Shown here one piece after another: positions 22,564 through 34,419 of a DNA stretch of 64,000 nucleotides; the first letter of the stretch is position 1, and the number at the start of each line of letters is the position of its first letter. The notes below the pieces were generated by a model. That model did no database searches. It saw only the letters and a program-made list of their open reading frames with translations, and was not told where the DNA came from. A program made the position numbers and the translations under genes. Source of the stretch: Raffaelea ambrosiae (taxonomy: Eukaryota > Ascomycota > Sordariomycetes > Ophiostomatales > Ophiostomataceae); assembly GCA_002778195.1 (NCBI GenBank), contig PCDI01000002.1, positions 2,290,859 to 2,354,858 of the forward strand. The letters are read 5' to 3'.

Positions 22564-23442
22564 GGTGACTACTATGGCTATGGTTCGAGGCTGAAGATGA
22601 GAGTGCCATGCAGGCGGTGATGACCGGTATGGCCGGCATTCTTCTCTCCACACATGGCCTCAACCCTGACAATTGCTCCCGAGAAAGCCGTCGTGGTGTT
22701 CGCAATATAAGGTTGGGCTGGTGTGGTGCGTGTGGACTCTGGTCTGTTTGATATGCATGTGTACAATAGAAGGGGACAAAGGGTGTGACTTTGGCGTTGT
22801 AATGGCAACTGGAGGGAAATAAGGTATACCTGGGCTTTTGGTGGCAATAACGGGATCGCGTCGATCGAGTCGCCATGTTTTTTTGTACATGGGCACATCA
22901 GAAAGTCTGCCCAAACGGGCGTTTATATGATTCAGGGAGTTTCTTCCGTGTTTGAATAGAAAGCAGAATCAAAGCTTGTGAGAAAAAAAATGAAAATGGG
23001 AACAAAAATGGGAAATGGAAAATGGGAAATGGGAAATGGGAAACGGGGTGCAACGAGACCAAAAAAAAAAAGTAAGTTCTCGGCGTTGTTCTAAAAAAAA
23101 AGGGTAAAGGGAAATAGGGGATCAAAAAAGAAGTCCGAAATTCGGATCCTACATGCTTTGTCGCTCCATCCACACCATGCTTCTTCCTTCGTTAACAGAA
23201 GAAGCTCGTCCAAATGCTTGTCTCCTCAGCTCCTTGGCATGAGCGAGATATCTTCCCGCCTCTTGTCCCTCTCGGCCACCGAATATCACCGTAAGGGAAA
23301 CGCAAGCGCCGATTTTGTTTTCTTATATTGTTCCTTCTGTTTGTTTGCTGTTTGTTTGCCGTGTTTTGCTCTGTATATACTTCTCCCATCCCACTACTTC
23401 GCCTCTACCCGCGGCCTCGTGCCGCCTCTTTCCTTCCACCTC
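22564..23442. other. Convergent 3' region, GOT1 / profilin
   Basis: Holds the two 3' ends. It contains an AT-rich imperfect repeat of GGGAAAT units (about 22990-23048) and A runs at 23063-23072 and 23093-23101. No coding signal is seen. Confidence 0.55.
22990..23048 (+). repeat. Imperfect GGGAAAT tandem repeat
   Basis: Six or so degenerate heptamer units (AAATGGG / AAATGGA / AAACGGG) lie in the spacer between the GOT1 and profilin 3' ends. It behaves like a simple-sequence tract and has no coding role. Confidence 0.8.
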
Positions 23443-24311
23443 TTAGTAGCCAGACTTGCGCAGGTAGTCGGCCAGTGCCTCGACAGTTGCCCGAGCATTG
23501 CCGGGCTGGGCGTTCTCGCCGTAATGACCGACGATGATGGCCTGCTTCGTCTTGACGATGGCCACGCCGGTCTTGCCCTGTTCTCTGTGTCAGTTTCCTC
23601 CACTTGCTTAAGCCTATTTGGAGTGTAGCTGTTGTGGTGTGCCTACGTGTCGGATCATGATGATGTTGTCCTCGTTGCTGATGATCGTCGCAACATACCG
23701 CTCGCCGGCCACGTGGACACCTTCGCTGTAGGCTTTGTCGGCGGCAGCGCTGTCACCCGAGAAGATGGAGGCAATAGCCTTCATCTCGGGGAGTTCAACC
23801 TGCGTCACAAAAGAGAAGGTGAGAATGATGTTCGTGATCTCTCCGTATAGCCGACTGGAGTTCAATCCACACAATCCCGCTCCAGGACCAATGAGTGTAA
23901 ACATCAACATACAGTGAAGCCGGGCGAGGTCGCCCAGGCGCTGTCACCAGCAGCGCTGATGATGGCGGCCTTGTCGACATGGCCGCTGGAGACAAGACTA
24001 TCATAGACCGTCAGTATACATCCGCCCTCGTTTTCATGCAATCAGGGTATGTGCTCGGGGGGGAAAGGCGGTGGTCTGAGGAAGTCTGTCGGCCAGATAG
24101 GAGAGAGCTCGAATTCGCAGCGCATGGCCGTTCGGGGGGGGCGTACCTCGAGTCAATGTAAGCTGTTGAGATAGGAAAGTGAGTAAGTATATGTTCTTGC
24201 CCCAAGCCGTCCAGCCCCCATGTTCACAGATCTTGCAGAACGCGGCTGATTGCAGGAATAGCTGCGTTTCCTTGCCTAGCTCTTCAGGGTCTCCGTACCT
24301 TGCCAGGACAT
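23443..24311 (-). CDS. Profilin
   Basis: Actin-monomer-binding protein that also binds poly-proline (formin) and phosphoinositides; it promotes barbed-end growth. Five exons: 24311..24299 (13 nt), 24162..24147 (16 nt), 23997..23913, 23799..23647 and 23577..23443, coding for 133 residues. Splicing gives MSWQAYIDSSLVSSGHVDKA, then ISAAGDSAWATSPGF, then IASIFSGD, and finally GKTGVAIVKTKQAIIVGHY with the end ALADYLRKSGY. The N-terminal Trp-containing SWQAY and C-terminal Tyr form the poly-proline face in the family. Every junction is canonical GT-AG and in phase. Length equals the usual fungal profilin (about 130). Two consecutive micro-exons at the start make automatic annotation likely to fail here. 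Confidence 0.96.
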
Positions 24312-25860
24312 GGTGTCGGCTTGTGATGTTGCTCAGTATACAAAAGGCAGGCTGCAGGAAGTAAATGTGCAGTCGACGAGAAAGGAGTGGACCACCGAAG
24401 TCGAGTGTGCAAGATTGCGCAGGTAGCGGTGCGTGGAAGACAGCAATTGTGTGACAAGTTTCGCAGAGTTTGGGCAGGTGAGAAAAGAAAGTGGGATGCG
24501 AATACAGAACGGGAAGAAAGAGGGGTAGCGGCTTCAGGGAGCAGTTTGGCCACCTGGGAACGGGGAGGGCCCTCTCCTGGCTGGGGTCGCCCCGTCTTAC
24601 ATAACTGAAGCTTCAGCAGGCAGAGGCCAAGTTCGGCCCGCTAATAGCTGATAGCTCTGCGAGCTTGGCGGCGGCTTACAGCGGAAAGGCAGCTATTATT
24701 TTGGTTAAGAAGGCTAGGACGCTCGTGTAGGGCGTCATGAAACAGATGTCGCAGCTTCTCCCGTTAAAAGAACAGCCACTGCAACCGCCCTTCCTTCCAA
24801 CAATGCCGTATTAAGATATCTTGCAGGCGGCCAAATGCCAAAGTTGGCAGAACGCATGTACTGCCCCGCTGAGCCCCGCAACCGGCGCGTCTACTGTATT
24901 TCAAAGTCTGCAGCACGTGATACTTGTGAGGGTGCTTAGTGCTTTGACATACCCTGGTTTCTAGCAGCTTTGCTACCACTGCGGCAGCATGCGGATAAAG
25001 GGAAAGCACTACACTGGAAACAAATATGATACCTGAAACGGACGATGGACGACATCCTTTGGGTCGTGGACGTATCAGGCCCGCAATGCTTGCGTTGCGA
25101 CTATGCTCGGTCAAGCCAGCACGGTATATGTCATCCAAGCCTGTTATACTTCTGCCTACGCATCGTATGTTTCTGTTTCATCCAGTCTTCCGGCAGATCA
25201 ACGAAGTACATAGTAGTGAAGACACGCCTGGGTAAAAGGGACGGACGCTGAGCTTACACGTCTGCTAGAGAGCGAGACTAGTCATAAGAGTCGTGCGGTG
25301 GCCAAGTAAGCATGCATGTCTGCAAATTGGGCACAGAGTTCCTAGAACAGAGCTACGATTACACGAAAACAAAAATAAACAAACAAAACATAAACAAAAA
25401 ATAAAAGATCACCAAAAAATAAAATTTATAAAATGGGAAAACAGAATCGCGTTGCCATTCTTGTGCAGCAGTTGACGTTGGTACATCACCAGATAAAATC
25501 GTGGCTGAAACTTACATAATGCACTGTGGCGTAAATTTTGAACTTCGTCATGTAGCTTCAGGCGAGCTTTAAAGGAATCTCATTTTCCTCGTGAGAGAAG
25601 CGGGATAACGTGGTGCTGCCCTGCCTTTTTCTCGGCGGCATACAAATTGTCTACCATTTTCTTGTTATTTCGCGGTTCGCCGTCTAGCGGACTCTCACCA
25701 CAAACGGCTCCGCCAAATTCGCGACAAAGTAAAGCTTCGCGAATTCGCAGCTTCGACACACGCAACAACCGACGAGGCTTGTCGCGCGACCTCAACCTGG
25801 CTATACCATACCCCGAACGCGACCCGCTACATCACCCACATCTCCCTCACCTCTATCACC
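24312..25860. other. Divergent region, profilin / ARP5
   Basis: About 1.5 kb upstream of both genes. An A-rich tract (25366-25440) is the main compositional feature. Open frames such as 24764-25138 (-) lack codon bias. No RNA gene or transposon is recognised. Confidence 0.5.
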
Positions 25861-28438
25861 ATGACGGCCATGGAAATTGACGTCGTGGAGCCGGTGGTTC
25901 CAAGACGCGAAGCTTGGAAGCTGCTGCCACCCGCCACCATTCACCAAGTCAAGGACGTCCAATTCGAGAACTTCATTGAGCCTCAATCCGACGGCTATGA
26001 GGCTGCCAAGGCACGCAAAGATGGCGATGCCGTCATAGTCATTGACAATGGTACGTGGTTCTTGCGCGCTTCAACCCTGACCTCCAACTTCCCGCGCGCT
26101 GACATCGCTCCCCTTTTTTTCCTCCAGGCTCGTCGGCCCTGCGCGCTGGCTGGTCGTTTGAGAACCAGCCCCGATTCGTCACACCCCCGATCATGTCCAA
26201 GTATCGCGACCGCAAAGCCGGCAAGACTTTCTCATTCGTTGGCTCCGACTGCTATGCCGACAACGCTGCACGCGGCCATGTGCGCAATGCCTTTGAGGCA
26301 GGAACGGGTGTCGTCTGCAACTGGGACGTCGTGGAGCACCTCCTCGATTACACTTTTATCAAGTTGGGTCTGAACGGCACCGAGGGCAACGTGGATGTGC
26401 CCGTTGTCCTGACAGAGGCAGTTGCCAACTTCCCTTATTCACGGAAGAGTACGTCGTGACCTCCCCCAGCCCAGCAGCGTCCACTTTCCCGCGCTCTGGC
26501 GCTGCAGTTCTTGTTAACACAACCCCCGAACAGCCATGACCGAAATCGTCTTTGAGTGCTACGGCGCACCCTCGCTCGCCTACGGCATCGACTCCCTCTT
26601 CTCCTACAAGCACAACAAGGGCAACACCGGCCTCGTCGTCTCCTCCTCGTACAGCGCCACCCACGTCATCCCCGTCTACAACTCCAAGGCCATCCTGTCA
26701 CAGGCCATCCGCCTCAACTGGGGCGGCTCCCACGCCGCCGACTACCTCCTGAAGCTGGTCCGGCTCAAGTACCGCGACTACCTCAGCAGCAACCTCAAGC
26801 TGAACCAGTCCCAGTCCGAGTTCTGGCTCAAGGACTTTTGCTACGTCTCCAAGGACTACCAGAGCGAGCTCAGCACGTACCTCGAATGGACGGGCCTCGA
26901 AGACCGCGAGCGCATCATCCAGTATCCGTACACGGAAGAGGTCGTTGTACAAAAGACAGAAGAGGAGCTGGCCAAGATCGCCGAGCGCAAAAAGGAGAGC
27001 GGCCGGCGGCTGCAGGAGCAGGCGGCTAAAATGCGCCTCGAGCGCCTGATGAAGAAGGAGCGCGAGCTGGAGTACTACAAGAGCGTCCAGACCCAGCTCG
27101 TGGACCAGAACAAGAAGGAGACCAAGCGGCTGCTGGACGAGGCCGAAGTGAAGGACGAGGCTACCCTGGACCGCATGGTCAAGGACCTCGAGAAGTCGGT
27201 CCGGCGCGCGCGGCAGAAAGATCTCGGCGGCGACCCCGAAGAAGAAACGGAGGCGCCCGACTTCTCGCTGCTGGAGGTGCCCGACGACCAGCTGGACGAG
27301 GCGCAGCTCAAGGCCAAGCGCCACCAGCGGCTGCTCAAGTCGAACCACGACGCGCGGGCGCGGGCCAAGGCCGAGAAGGAGGCTGAGAAGGCGCGCATCG
27401 AGGAAGAGAAGCGGCTCGACGAGGACCGGCGCGTCAACGACCTTGAGAGCTGGCTGAATGAGAAGCGCCAGGCGCGGTCCGAGGTCCTGGCCAAGATCAA
27501 GGAGCGCGAGCGGCTGTCCAAGGACATGGGCAACCGCAAGAACCTGGCGTCGTACATTCGCATGAAGAACATTGCCAACCTGGCCAGCGACACGCCTAGC
27601 GGTGGTGCCAACGGCGGCGGTTCGGGCCGCAAGCGGCGGCGTGCCGCTGCCGGCGGCGGCGGTGGCGACGACGATGACTTTGGCGCCGACGATGCCGACT
27701 GGGGCGTCTACCGGGACATTGCCATCAACCGCGACGACGATAGCGACGGCGAGGAGCGCGAGGAAAACCCCGACGTGACGCTCAAGACGCTCGAGGACCT
27801 GCTGCTGCTGCACGACCCCGACTTTACCTACGAGCACACGCGCGAGGCGCAGGACGACTGGAGCAAGAAGCTGATGCACGCGTTTGAGCGGGGCCCGCGG
27901 CCGTTTGACGCCGACAGCCCCGCAGAGCGGCACCAGATCCACCTCAACGTGGAGCGCATCCGCGTGCCCGAGGTGGTGTTCCAGCCGAACGCGATTGCCG
28001 GGCTGGACCAGGCCGGGTTGGTGGAGATTGCGGGCGACATCCTGACGCAGCGGCTGGTCGGCCTGGGCGTGGACCGCGACCTGTTCTTGCGGGACGTTTT
28101 CCTGACCGGCGGCCTCACGCTGTTCCCGAACTTTGACGAGCGTCTGCACGCAGGCCTGCAGGCGCTACTGCCAGCGGGCGCACCGCTGCACTTGCGGCGG
28201 GCGCAAGATGCGTTGACGGACGCCTGGCGGGGCGCGGCCGGGTGGGCCGGGTCCGAGGCGTGGCGGACGGCAGCGGTGACTAAGGAGGAATACCAAGAGA
28301 AGGGGTCCGAGTATTTCAAAGTGAGTTACAAGCTCCCCCCCCCACCCTCACTCCCTCTTTTAGTTTTTTTTTCCCTTCTTTCCTTCTTTCTCTACTAACA
28401 CCTCCCAGGAACACGACATGGGCAATGCGTTTGCTTAA
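25861..28438 (+). CDS. arp5: Actin-related protein 5 (INO80 chromatin remodeler subunit)
   Basis: Nuclear actin-related protein; with Ies6 it forms a module of INO80 needed for nucleosome sliding. Exons are 25861..26050, 26128..26448, 26534..28320 and 28409..28438, coding for 775 residues. The splice junctions rebuild VIVIDNGSSALRAGW (phosphate-loop region of the actin fold) and FPYSRKTMTEIVFECYG. Other actin-fold blocks are SYSATHVIPVYN, LNWGGSHAADYL, and near the end RDVFLTGGLTLFPNFDERL. The middle (about residues 330-520) is a long charged coiled-coil insertion, typical of Arp5 and not of conventional actin, followed by a basic and acidic linker with Gly runs. The last exon codes for only nine residues (EHDMGNAFA). 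Length fits fungal Arp5 (about 720-780). Confidence 0.95.
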
Positions 28439-29578
28439 AGAGTATCAGAAGAACGGCCAAAGCTTCAAGACGGGGCGACAGCGCTCAAGACAGAAGGAAG
28501 CCGGTACAAGGTCTCCTGCGAGGCCGACCGGTCGGCCCCGAAGAGAAAGCTCAAGGTTGCCTGCGACAAACACCGACCTGCTGAGATCAAAGGGGCGGAT
28601 GGCGTTTGGAAAACCGGCGCAAGAAATGCAGCAAACAAGAGCGATAGCACGGGAAGAGCAAAAGAGGAGCCCAAGGGCAAGAATAAGGGGAGCCTGAGAG
28701 AGATTCCTGGGTGGCTAGCTCGCCGACAGAAGCCTAAAAAAAACGAGATGACGATTGAGATGGGTTGGGGGGTAGGGCGTTTTGTGTCAGTAGAGTTTTT
28801 CTGTTTTTCTGTTGCGTTTGTGTGCTTTTCTTTTGTCGGTATCTTTTTGGTTTCCTGTAGCCAAATTGTTTCTGAGCAGCGTGTCTTTCTATAGGTTAGT
28901 TCTTCTAGGTGTTCGGTTTTTCCCTCGATCCAAAAAAGGTATTGCCTAAAGCCTTTTGTCATACCAATCATAAACAAAAGTTGTCACTTCACTTGGGTCC
29001 AATGGCGGTGAAACGGGTTTTTTTTTTAATGCAATGCATAATTGAAACAATTGTCCCTCGCTGAAGGGGTGAAGAAAACTTCTCATCTTTGTTATATGAT
29101 TTTGGTGCCACAACGCCAGACGGAGAACAAGAGAGAAAAAAAAGGAGTTGAACAACAACGCAGCAGAGTAATGGCAAAAAGAATTGTCCCGAAAAGGTGG
29201 TGAAAATAATGAGACCGCACACAGCGGTCGTACAAAAACAGAAAGGACAAGATGCTTCCCCTCTTTCTCTTGTTTAGGCGGGAGGGTGATAAAAGTAGGA
29301 CAGAGATAAAGAAAGATGTAAACAGAAAGCCACATGACACAGCAGGTGAAAAAGACACGCGCGAAATACACAAGCCCATCAAACGCCTTCTCGGGAGAAA
29401 GCCCCCACTTCTTCCTCCACGTACTTGTCAAACAAAGAAGAGAACAATAAGACATTATGAAAGCTTGCCCGGCTTCGTTCGAGTGGAAAGCTGCAAAGTG
29501 CAGGCCAGTCAGGTAGACAGCCATAAGAGACAGAGGTAAATAGGTGGTATAGTGAAGAGCGTAGGAGAAAGGGAAAAT

Positions 29579-29628
<50 letters not shown>

Positions 29629-29731
29629 AGGGAGGGAGGGAGGGAGGCAGAGAGAGATAGGCACATTGTGCGACTGTCGGTGGAAACGCGTGAAAACACC
29701 TCGCATAGGCGAATGCATAAGTCCACCACCA
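28439..29731. other. Convergent region, ARP5 / bZIP gene
   Basis: Contains both 3' ends. A 192-codon minus-strand frame at 28946-29524 is Phe/Leu/Ser-rich with no family features and is regarded as chance. A long polypurine tract (29570-29660) is annotated separately. Confidence 0.5.
29570..29660 (+). repeat. Polypurine microsatellite (GA)n followed by (GGGA)n
   Basis: About 36 bases of uninterrupted GA dinucleotides (29586-29621) pass directly into six or so GGGA/GGGAG units (29622-29647), flanked by further purines. It lies about 85 bp beyond the bZIP stop codon, so it is probably transcribed in that gene's 3' UTR as CU-rich RNA. Confidence 0.95.
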
Positions 29732-30734
29732 TCACATGGACGCCACGGCAGGCGTGGTCAGAGACTCAGCAGCCGACGCCTGCAGCTGCGTGTCGATGTC
29801 GTCAGCGTTGGGCATGGGCTCATCAACGGACTGCTTCTGGTCCAGCTCCTGCTTTATATCCGCGGATGGAGTTGCAGTCGTCGTAGCCGCACTGGCGCTA
29901 TTGGCGGCACCCAGCTGGGCCACGGCCTGGGCCACACGAGCCAGCGGGTTGCTGTTGTTCAGCACGACCGCCGATGGCGATGTCTGGGCTGGCGTAGGTG
30001 CCGTCGTCGACGTGGAGACAGATGCTATCTGTGCCGTTGGTGCTGCCGACTGGGGCTGGACGGCGTTCTGATTGGCGGCGGCGGCAGCAGCAGCGTTGGC
30101 TAACAGGCTAGCAGCAGCGGACGCAGCCGAGCCGAGGTCGGTGCCACCTACAGCACCAGGAACACTGTTGGTGACGCTGGACGGCAGAGTTGACAGGTTG
30201 AGGTTGGCGGGCGGCTGCGGCAGGTCGACCTTGACGTCGAGCAGCTTTGACTGCAGGTGGATGACGTACTCGCGCAGGTTGTAGTTCTCTGACTGGATCA
30301 GCTTGAACTGGTTCTCCATCTCGGCGTAGGTCTGGACCTGCTGCTCGAGCTTCTTGATGTAGCCTTCCTTTCGTTGCCGGAAAGCGCGCTGTGTGTGTGT
30401 AAGAGCCAGTATTAGTCATCATGCCGAACACTAATACGAAGAACACGATAAAAAGCATCGTGGTCTTGCAGAGAATCACCAACCTGGGCGGCGCGGTTCT
30501 GGGCGGCACGTTTGGACTGCGACAGCTCCCTCCTGGGACCTTTGCGACCGTCAGTCACGGGCGACTCGCCCGGCGCGCCCTCGGTCATGGGCGCAACATG
30601 CTGCGGGATGGCAGACGCAACCGCAGTAGGCTGTGCAATGGGCGGACCGCCGACGGATGACATGATGCTGGTTTGGACAGGCAGAGGGTAGGCAGGCTGG
30701 ATGGGCTGCTGCTGCTGTTGTTGCTGCTGCTGTG

Positions 30735-30765
<31 letters not shown>

Positions 30766-32385
30766 TGGTGGTGGTGGTTGTGGTTGCAGAGGAACCTGGG
30801 CGGACCGGAGATCGGGGTGAATTTCCGACTCTGGATCCAGTAAGCCCGCGTTGTTCTGCTGTGGCAGAACCTGGGTCGCGGCGGCGGCGGCGGCGGCGTA
30901 CAATTGGCCTTGCGATACGACAGCCGGTGATGAGGTTGCAACACCGGCGACGGTAGCGACAGGTTGTGGCTCAGTGCCGTTTGCTGTGGGGAGAGCAGAG
31001 GCGGCAGCGACGTGCTTTTGCAGAGCGAGTAGGCTGGCCTCGGCGTCAAAGTCGTCTAGCGATGACGCAGCAGGAACGGAAGCAGATTCCGGTGCGGGTG
31101 CTGATGACTCTATATAAGAAGAAGGGGGCAGGAGACGAAAAGGTACGAATGCCGTATTAGTGAGGATTCGCGACGCAACCTTGGGACAAATGCAACAATG
31201 GAAGAGTGGGAAGGAAGGAAGAAGGTGAGGAAGCGTGGTGAGACGGAAAGCCAATGGCAGGGGACGGGCGAATGAATAATGATACGGAAGAGGACGAGGT
31301 GTATGTGTGTGTGGGTGGGTGGGTGCGCGTTTGTGTGCGTGTGGTCTGTCTGGGGGTGAGATGGGCGCAGTGCAATTTGTATGATTGTTGTTATGGCGGA
31401 GGTGCAGCGAAGGTGTAAGTTGGGAAGATGAGGTAAGGAAGGGGATTTCGTAATCGGAAGAAGGGGAGGGAGGCGGCCGTTTTAAACAGCTGGCAGGTGA
31501 TTCGCGGCAGGGTGGTGTAGTAATAGCAATAGCGGCAGGCGTAGTAATAATAAGTAGACTTGGGAGCGGACGTGCCAAGGCGAGCACACTGTGCTGTGTG
31601 TATTTTGCGGGAGTACTATGAATACGTGTATTTGTGTATTTTTGCGTATTTTTTGCGCATTGCAGCGCATTTCAGCGCATTTCAGGTAATTCTGTGCAAT
31701 TCTGTGCAATTCCGTGTCCTTGCGTGGAAGCCCGGGACCGGGGCAAGGGGTCGACGGCGGGTTGGAGGGCAAGACACAGGCAGGGAGACCAGACAGGAAA
31801 GAATACTCGTACTGGGAAGACAAGAATGCGACGGCGCGAGACAGCGAGGGCAGCGAGAGCAGCGCGGACGGGACGAGAGGGGTCGGGGCTTGCACAGAGG
31901 CACACAGGGGACGACAGGAACGCCGAGGCTTACAAGAGAGGCGGGATTAGGTAAGGCGACCAGCCAGGTGCAGAGGCAAACGAGGCAGACGCCGGTGAAA
32001 CACTGGAGGGGGATGGGGATTGGGAGTGTGGGCGAAGGGAGTAGGGGAGGACATGCAGATATTTAGAGCAGCAAGGACAGCGAGGACAGCAAGGACAGCG
32101 GAGGAGACAGTGGAGGAGGGACCATGGGATTTCTGCTGGCGGGATATTGGATTATGGCATCGGGCGGAATGGCGGGTTTCGCTCGGTATGGCTGGGGAGA
32201 GTGGGCAGGGAAAGCGCGGATAAAGTGCAGCCGCAGGGATCGCCAGTCCCAAGGGGAGCTACAGCAGGCACAGTGGCATCCAAGGGGGCCGGCAGGGGAG
32301 GTGGGTGGGGGATGATGCGAACTGGCAGCGGGAACTCACCATTCTGGGGCGCGGTCGAGTTGGCGGAGCGTCTGCTTCTCGCCAT
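29732..32385 (-). CDS. kapC: bZIP transcription factor, KapC/Fcr3-like
   Basis: Nuclear bZIP regulator of the fungal KapC group, which carries a Yap-like basic region. Exons are 32385..32340 (46 nt), 31109..30484 and 30388..29732, coding for 442 residues. The basic region is split by a phase-0 intron: ELSQSKRAAQNRAAQ joins RAFRQRKEGYIKKLEEQVQ, and a leucine zipper follows (ENQFKLIQSENYNLREYVIH). The N-terminal half has a Gln tract from CAG/CAA repeats (about 30690-30770) and many Pro and Ala residues. The C-terminal region is Ala-rich and ends in an acidic segment. Exon 1 (MARSRRSANSTAPQN) is inferred from a consensus gtgagt donor in matching phase, because exon 2 lacks an early ATG. It implies a 1230-bp intron, long for this organism, so exon 1 is less certain than the rest. 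Confidence 0.85.
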
Positions 32386-34419
32386 CGTTGCTTCGTGCTG
32401 TTTTGGCGTGTTCTGGGTAGCCTGCGTTGCGGCGTCGGCTCGTCTGCGCTTCAGTCTGACTCAGCAAGCGAGCAGGGGGGTGTGAGCGTGTCTGGGGCGG
32501 GGTGTGGGTGAAGGAAGAGCTTGATGGAGGGCGGGAGGTAGGGAGGCAGGGAGCGAAGAGGCAGCAGATATCCGAGACGGGGGGGACGAAAAGCAGGGAA
32601 TGGGTGTGGGCGAGGACGAGGACACAGACAGGCCGGACAAGCCAGAGAGTGCGAAGAAGACACGAGACGGGGAAGGCCAGGCAGAAAGATGGAGTGATGG
32701 CGCTGTGATGTGGAAACGCCGCAGAGGACGACTGGCAGGACACGCAGAGCACAGAATAGCAAGAGAAAAAGAAACTAACAGGGGAAAATAACAGACAAAA
32801 AATAACAGACAAAAGTAACAGAACACGCAAACGTCGGCGCGGAATGTGGAATCAACGGCCTTGTGGCCACCCAGTCCGAAATTCAAGTGGCTGGGGGAGT
32901 CTGGCTGTTGGCGATATGCAGGAGATCTTACCTTGCTTTTGCGTCTGTTTGCCTTGTTTGTTTGGCTGGCTAGCTTGCCTGCTTGGCCTCTTGCTGGCTC
33001 CTGCCTGTGCTGCTGCTCTTCTTCTCAGTTTCCTGCCGTCGTGGCCCTTGCCGAGCTGTATACAAAGTAGCTCCAAGCTGTCCTGCAGCAGTGCTGCGAC
33101 GCGCCGCGTGATGGGGCACACGCTTGATGACTGAGAAAAAAATGGAAGACGCTTCCTTGCGCTGGTCCTGCAGAAGAACGCGAGCGCGCCGTAGTGCCAG
33201 CTCTGGGGCACGCTGCCGTAATGCTGCTGCTGCTGCTGCTGCTGCTGCTTGCTGTATGGACGCGCAATTGGGAAGCGAGCTTTGGGAAAGAGTAAGTAAT
33301 CAAGTTGCCAGCTCAGTCAGCAAAGTGGGAAATAAAGAAAACTGGGAATTCCACGGGACGAAATCGAGCGAGCGAGCGGACAAAAAAAAGCACGACCGAG
33401 CGAGACAGACTGGAAACACAGAGAAGGGGGGGGGGGAGCGCCTGTGGGGCCCGGACTCGAAGTTTGTTCCGACCGTCTACCCCCCCCTAGCGCCAGCCAG
33501 CCACACATGAGGCAACAATCTGCGGAAACCCGCCGGGAGGAAAATATTTGTCAGCGGGCGCTTTGTCAGCCCGTGTCCCACCACCGTGCGCTACGTACGC
33601 CGTACATACATAGTAACGAATAGTAAATACTCTGTACTCTCGCGTGGTTTCGGAACCATCGGCTGCTTGGCTCCCCACCCCGGGCACTGTCAGATCTTAA
33701 AGATACCAAAAGCCCAAAATAACACTCAAAATCCCCAAAAGATGACCTTCACAGCCCATCCAAAATCCCCGGAGCCATCCTGCCTTCCCTTGTCCAAATG
33801 AGGGGAGAACGAACAACTTAGCAAGTGCTTAACTCCGGGCCACGAAGCCCAGGTCGGGCAATACTCCCCGCCCCAAATCTCCGTCTCGCCTGTTGTGGAC
33901 GAGCAAAAGTACGCCCCCCCCTCCCCCCTCTGGCGTCATATGCCCGGTTCGTCTACGTAAGCAGTATGGACAAGTGGGGTAAGATTGCACACTAATACAT
34001 TATCTAATGAATTGCTATCACGACGTGATCCTTCGACCAAAGTCCGTGTCCGGCGGTAAAGTTCACGTGATTGAATCAACGCTTCTCCGGTAAGCATCTC
34101 ACACACAAAGGCGGGGCCCTGATGCCTAGGCTGTGATCCCTCGTGGGCCCTGGGTCATCTCCCAGCACACGTAAGGTTTGGTACCATTGACCTTCAGGAC
34201 CGCCGCCCGCCCCTTCCCCCTTCCCCGATTATGGCCCAAGCGCTGCAAGGATGGACAGCAACCTGTGTGATGCACGCCTGCGGCTCCTTTGAGCCCAGTC
34301 AGGAGCTCATCTATGCCGCCAGCAACCACATCCGGTGCCGACCTTCCTGAGAGGCAGCAGCAGCAGCAGCCTCTACTAAAACAGGAGAGTCCGTCCTCCG
34401 ATGTTAACTGCTTTCATTG
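32386..34419. other. Long upstream region of the bZIP gene
   Basis: About 2 kb of mixed composition with purine-rich patches, a (TGC)n run at 33222-33250, a G run (33426-33436) and one copy of the TACATAGTA word at 33607-33615. Short frames (for example 32336-32830, minus) are Ser/Phe/Cys-rich without codon bias. Probably promoter and leader sequence; no gene is seen. Confidence 0.5.
33222..33250 (+). repeat. (TGC)n trinucleotide repeat
   Basis: Nine or so perfect TGC units occur outside any supported coding frame, upstream of the bZIP gene. Confidence 0.9.

Noticed and set aside
28946..29524. 192-codon minus-strand frame
   Set aside because: Phe/Leu/Ser-rich composition from A-rich 3' DNA; no domain or splice support.
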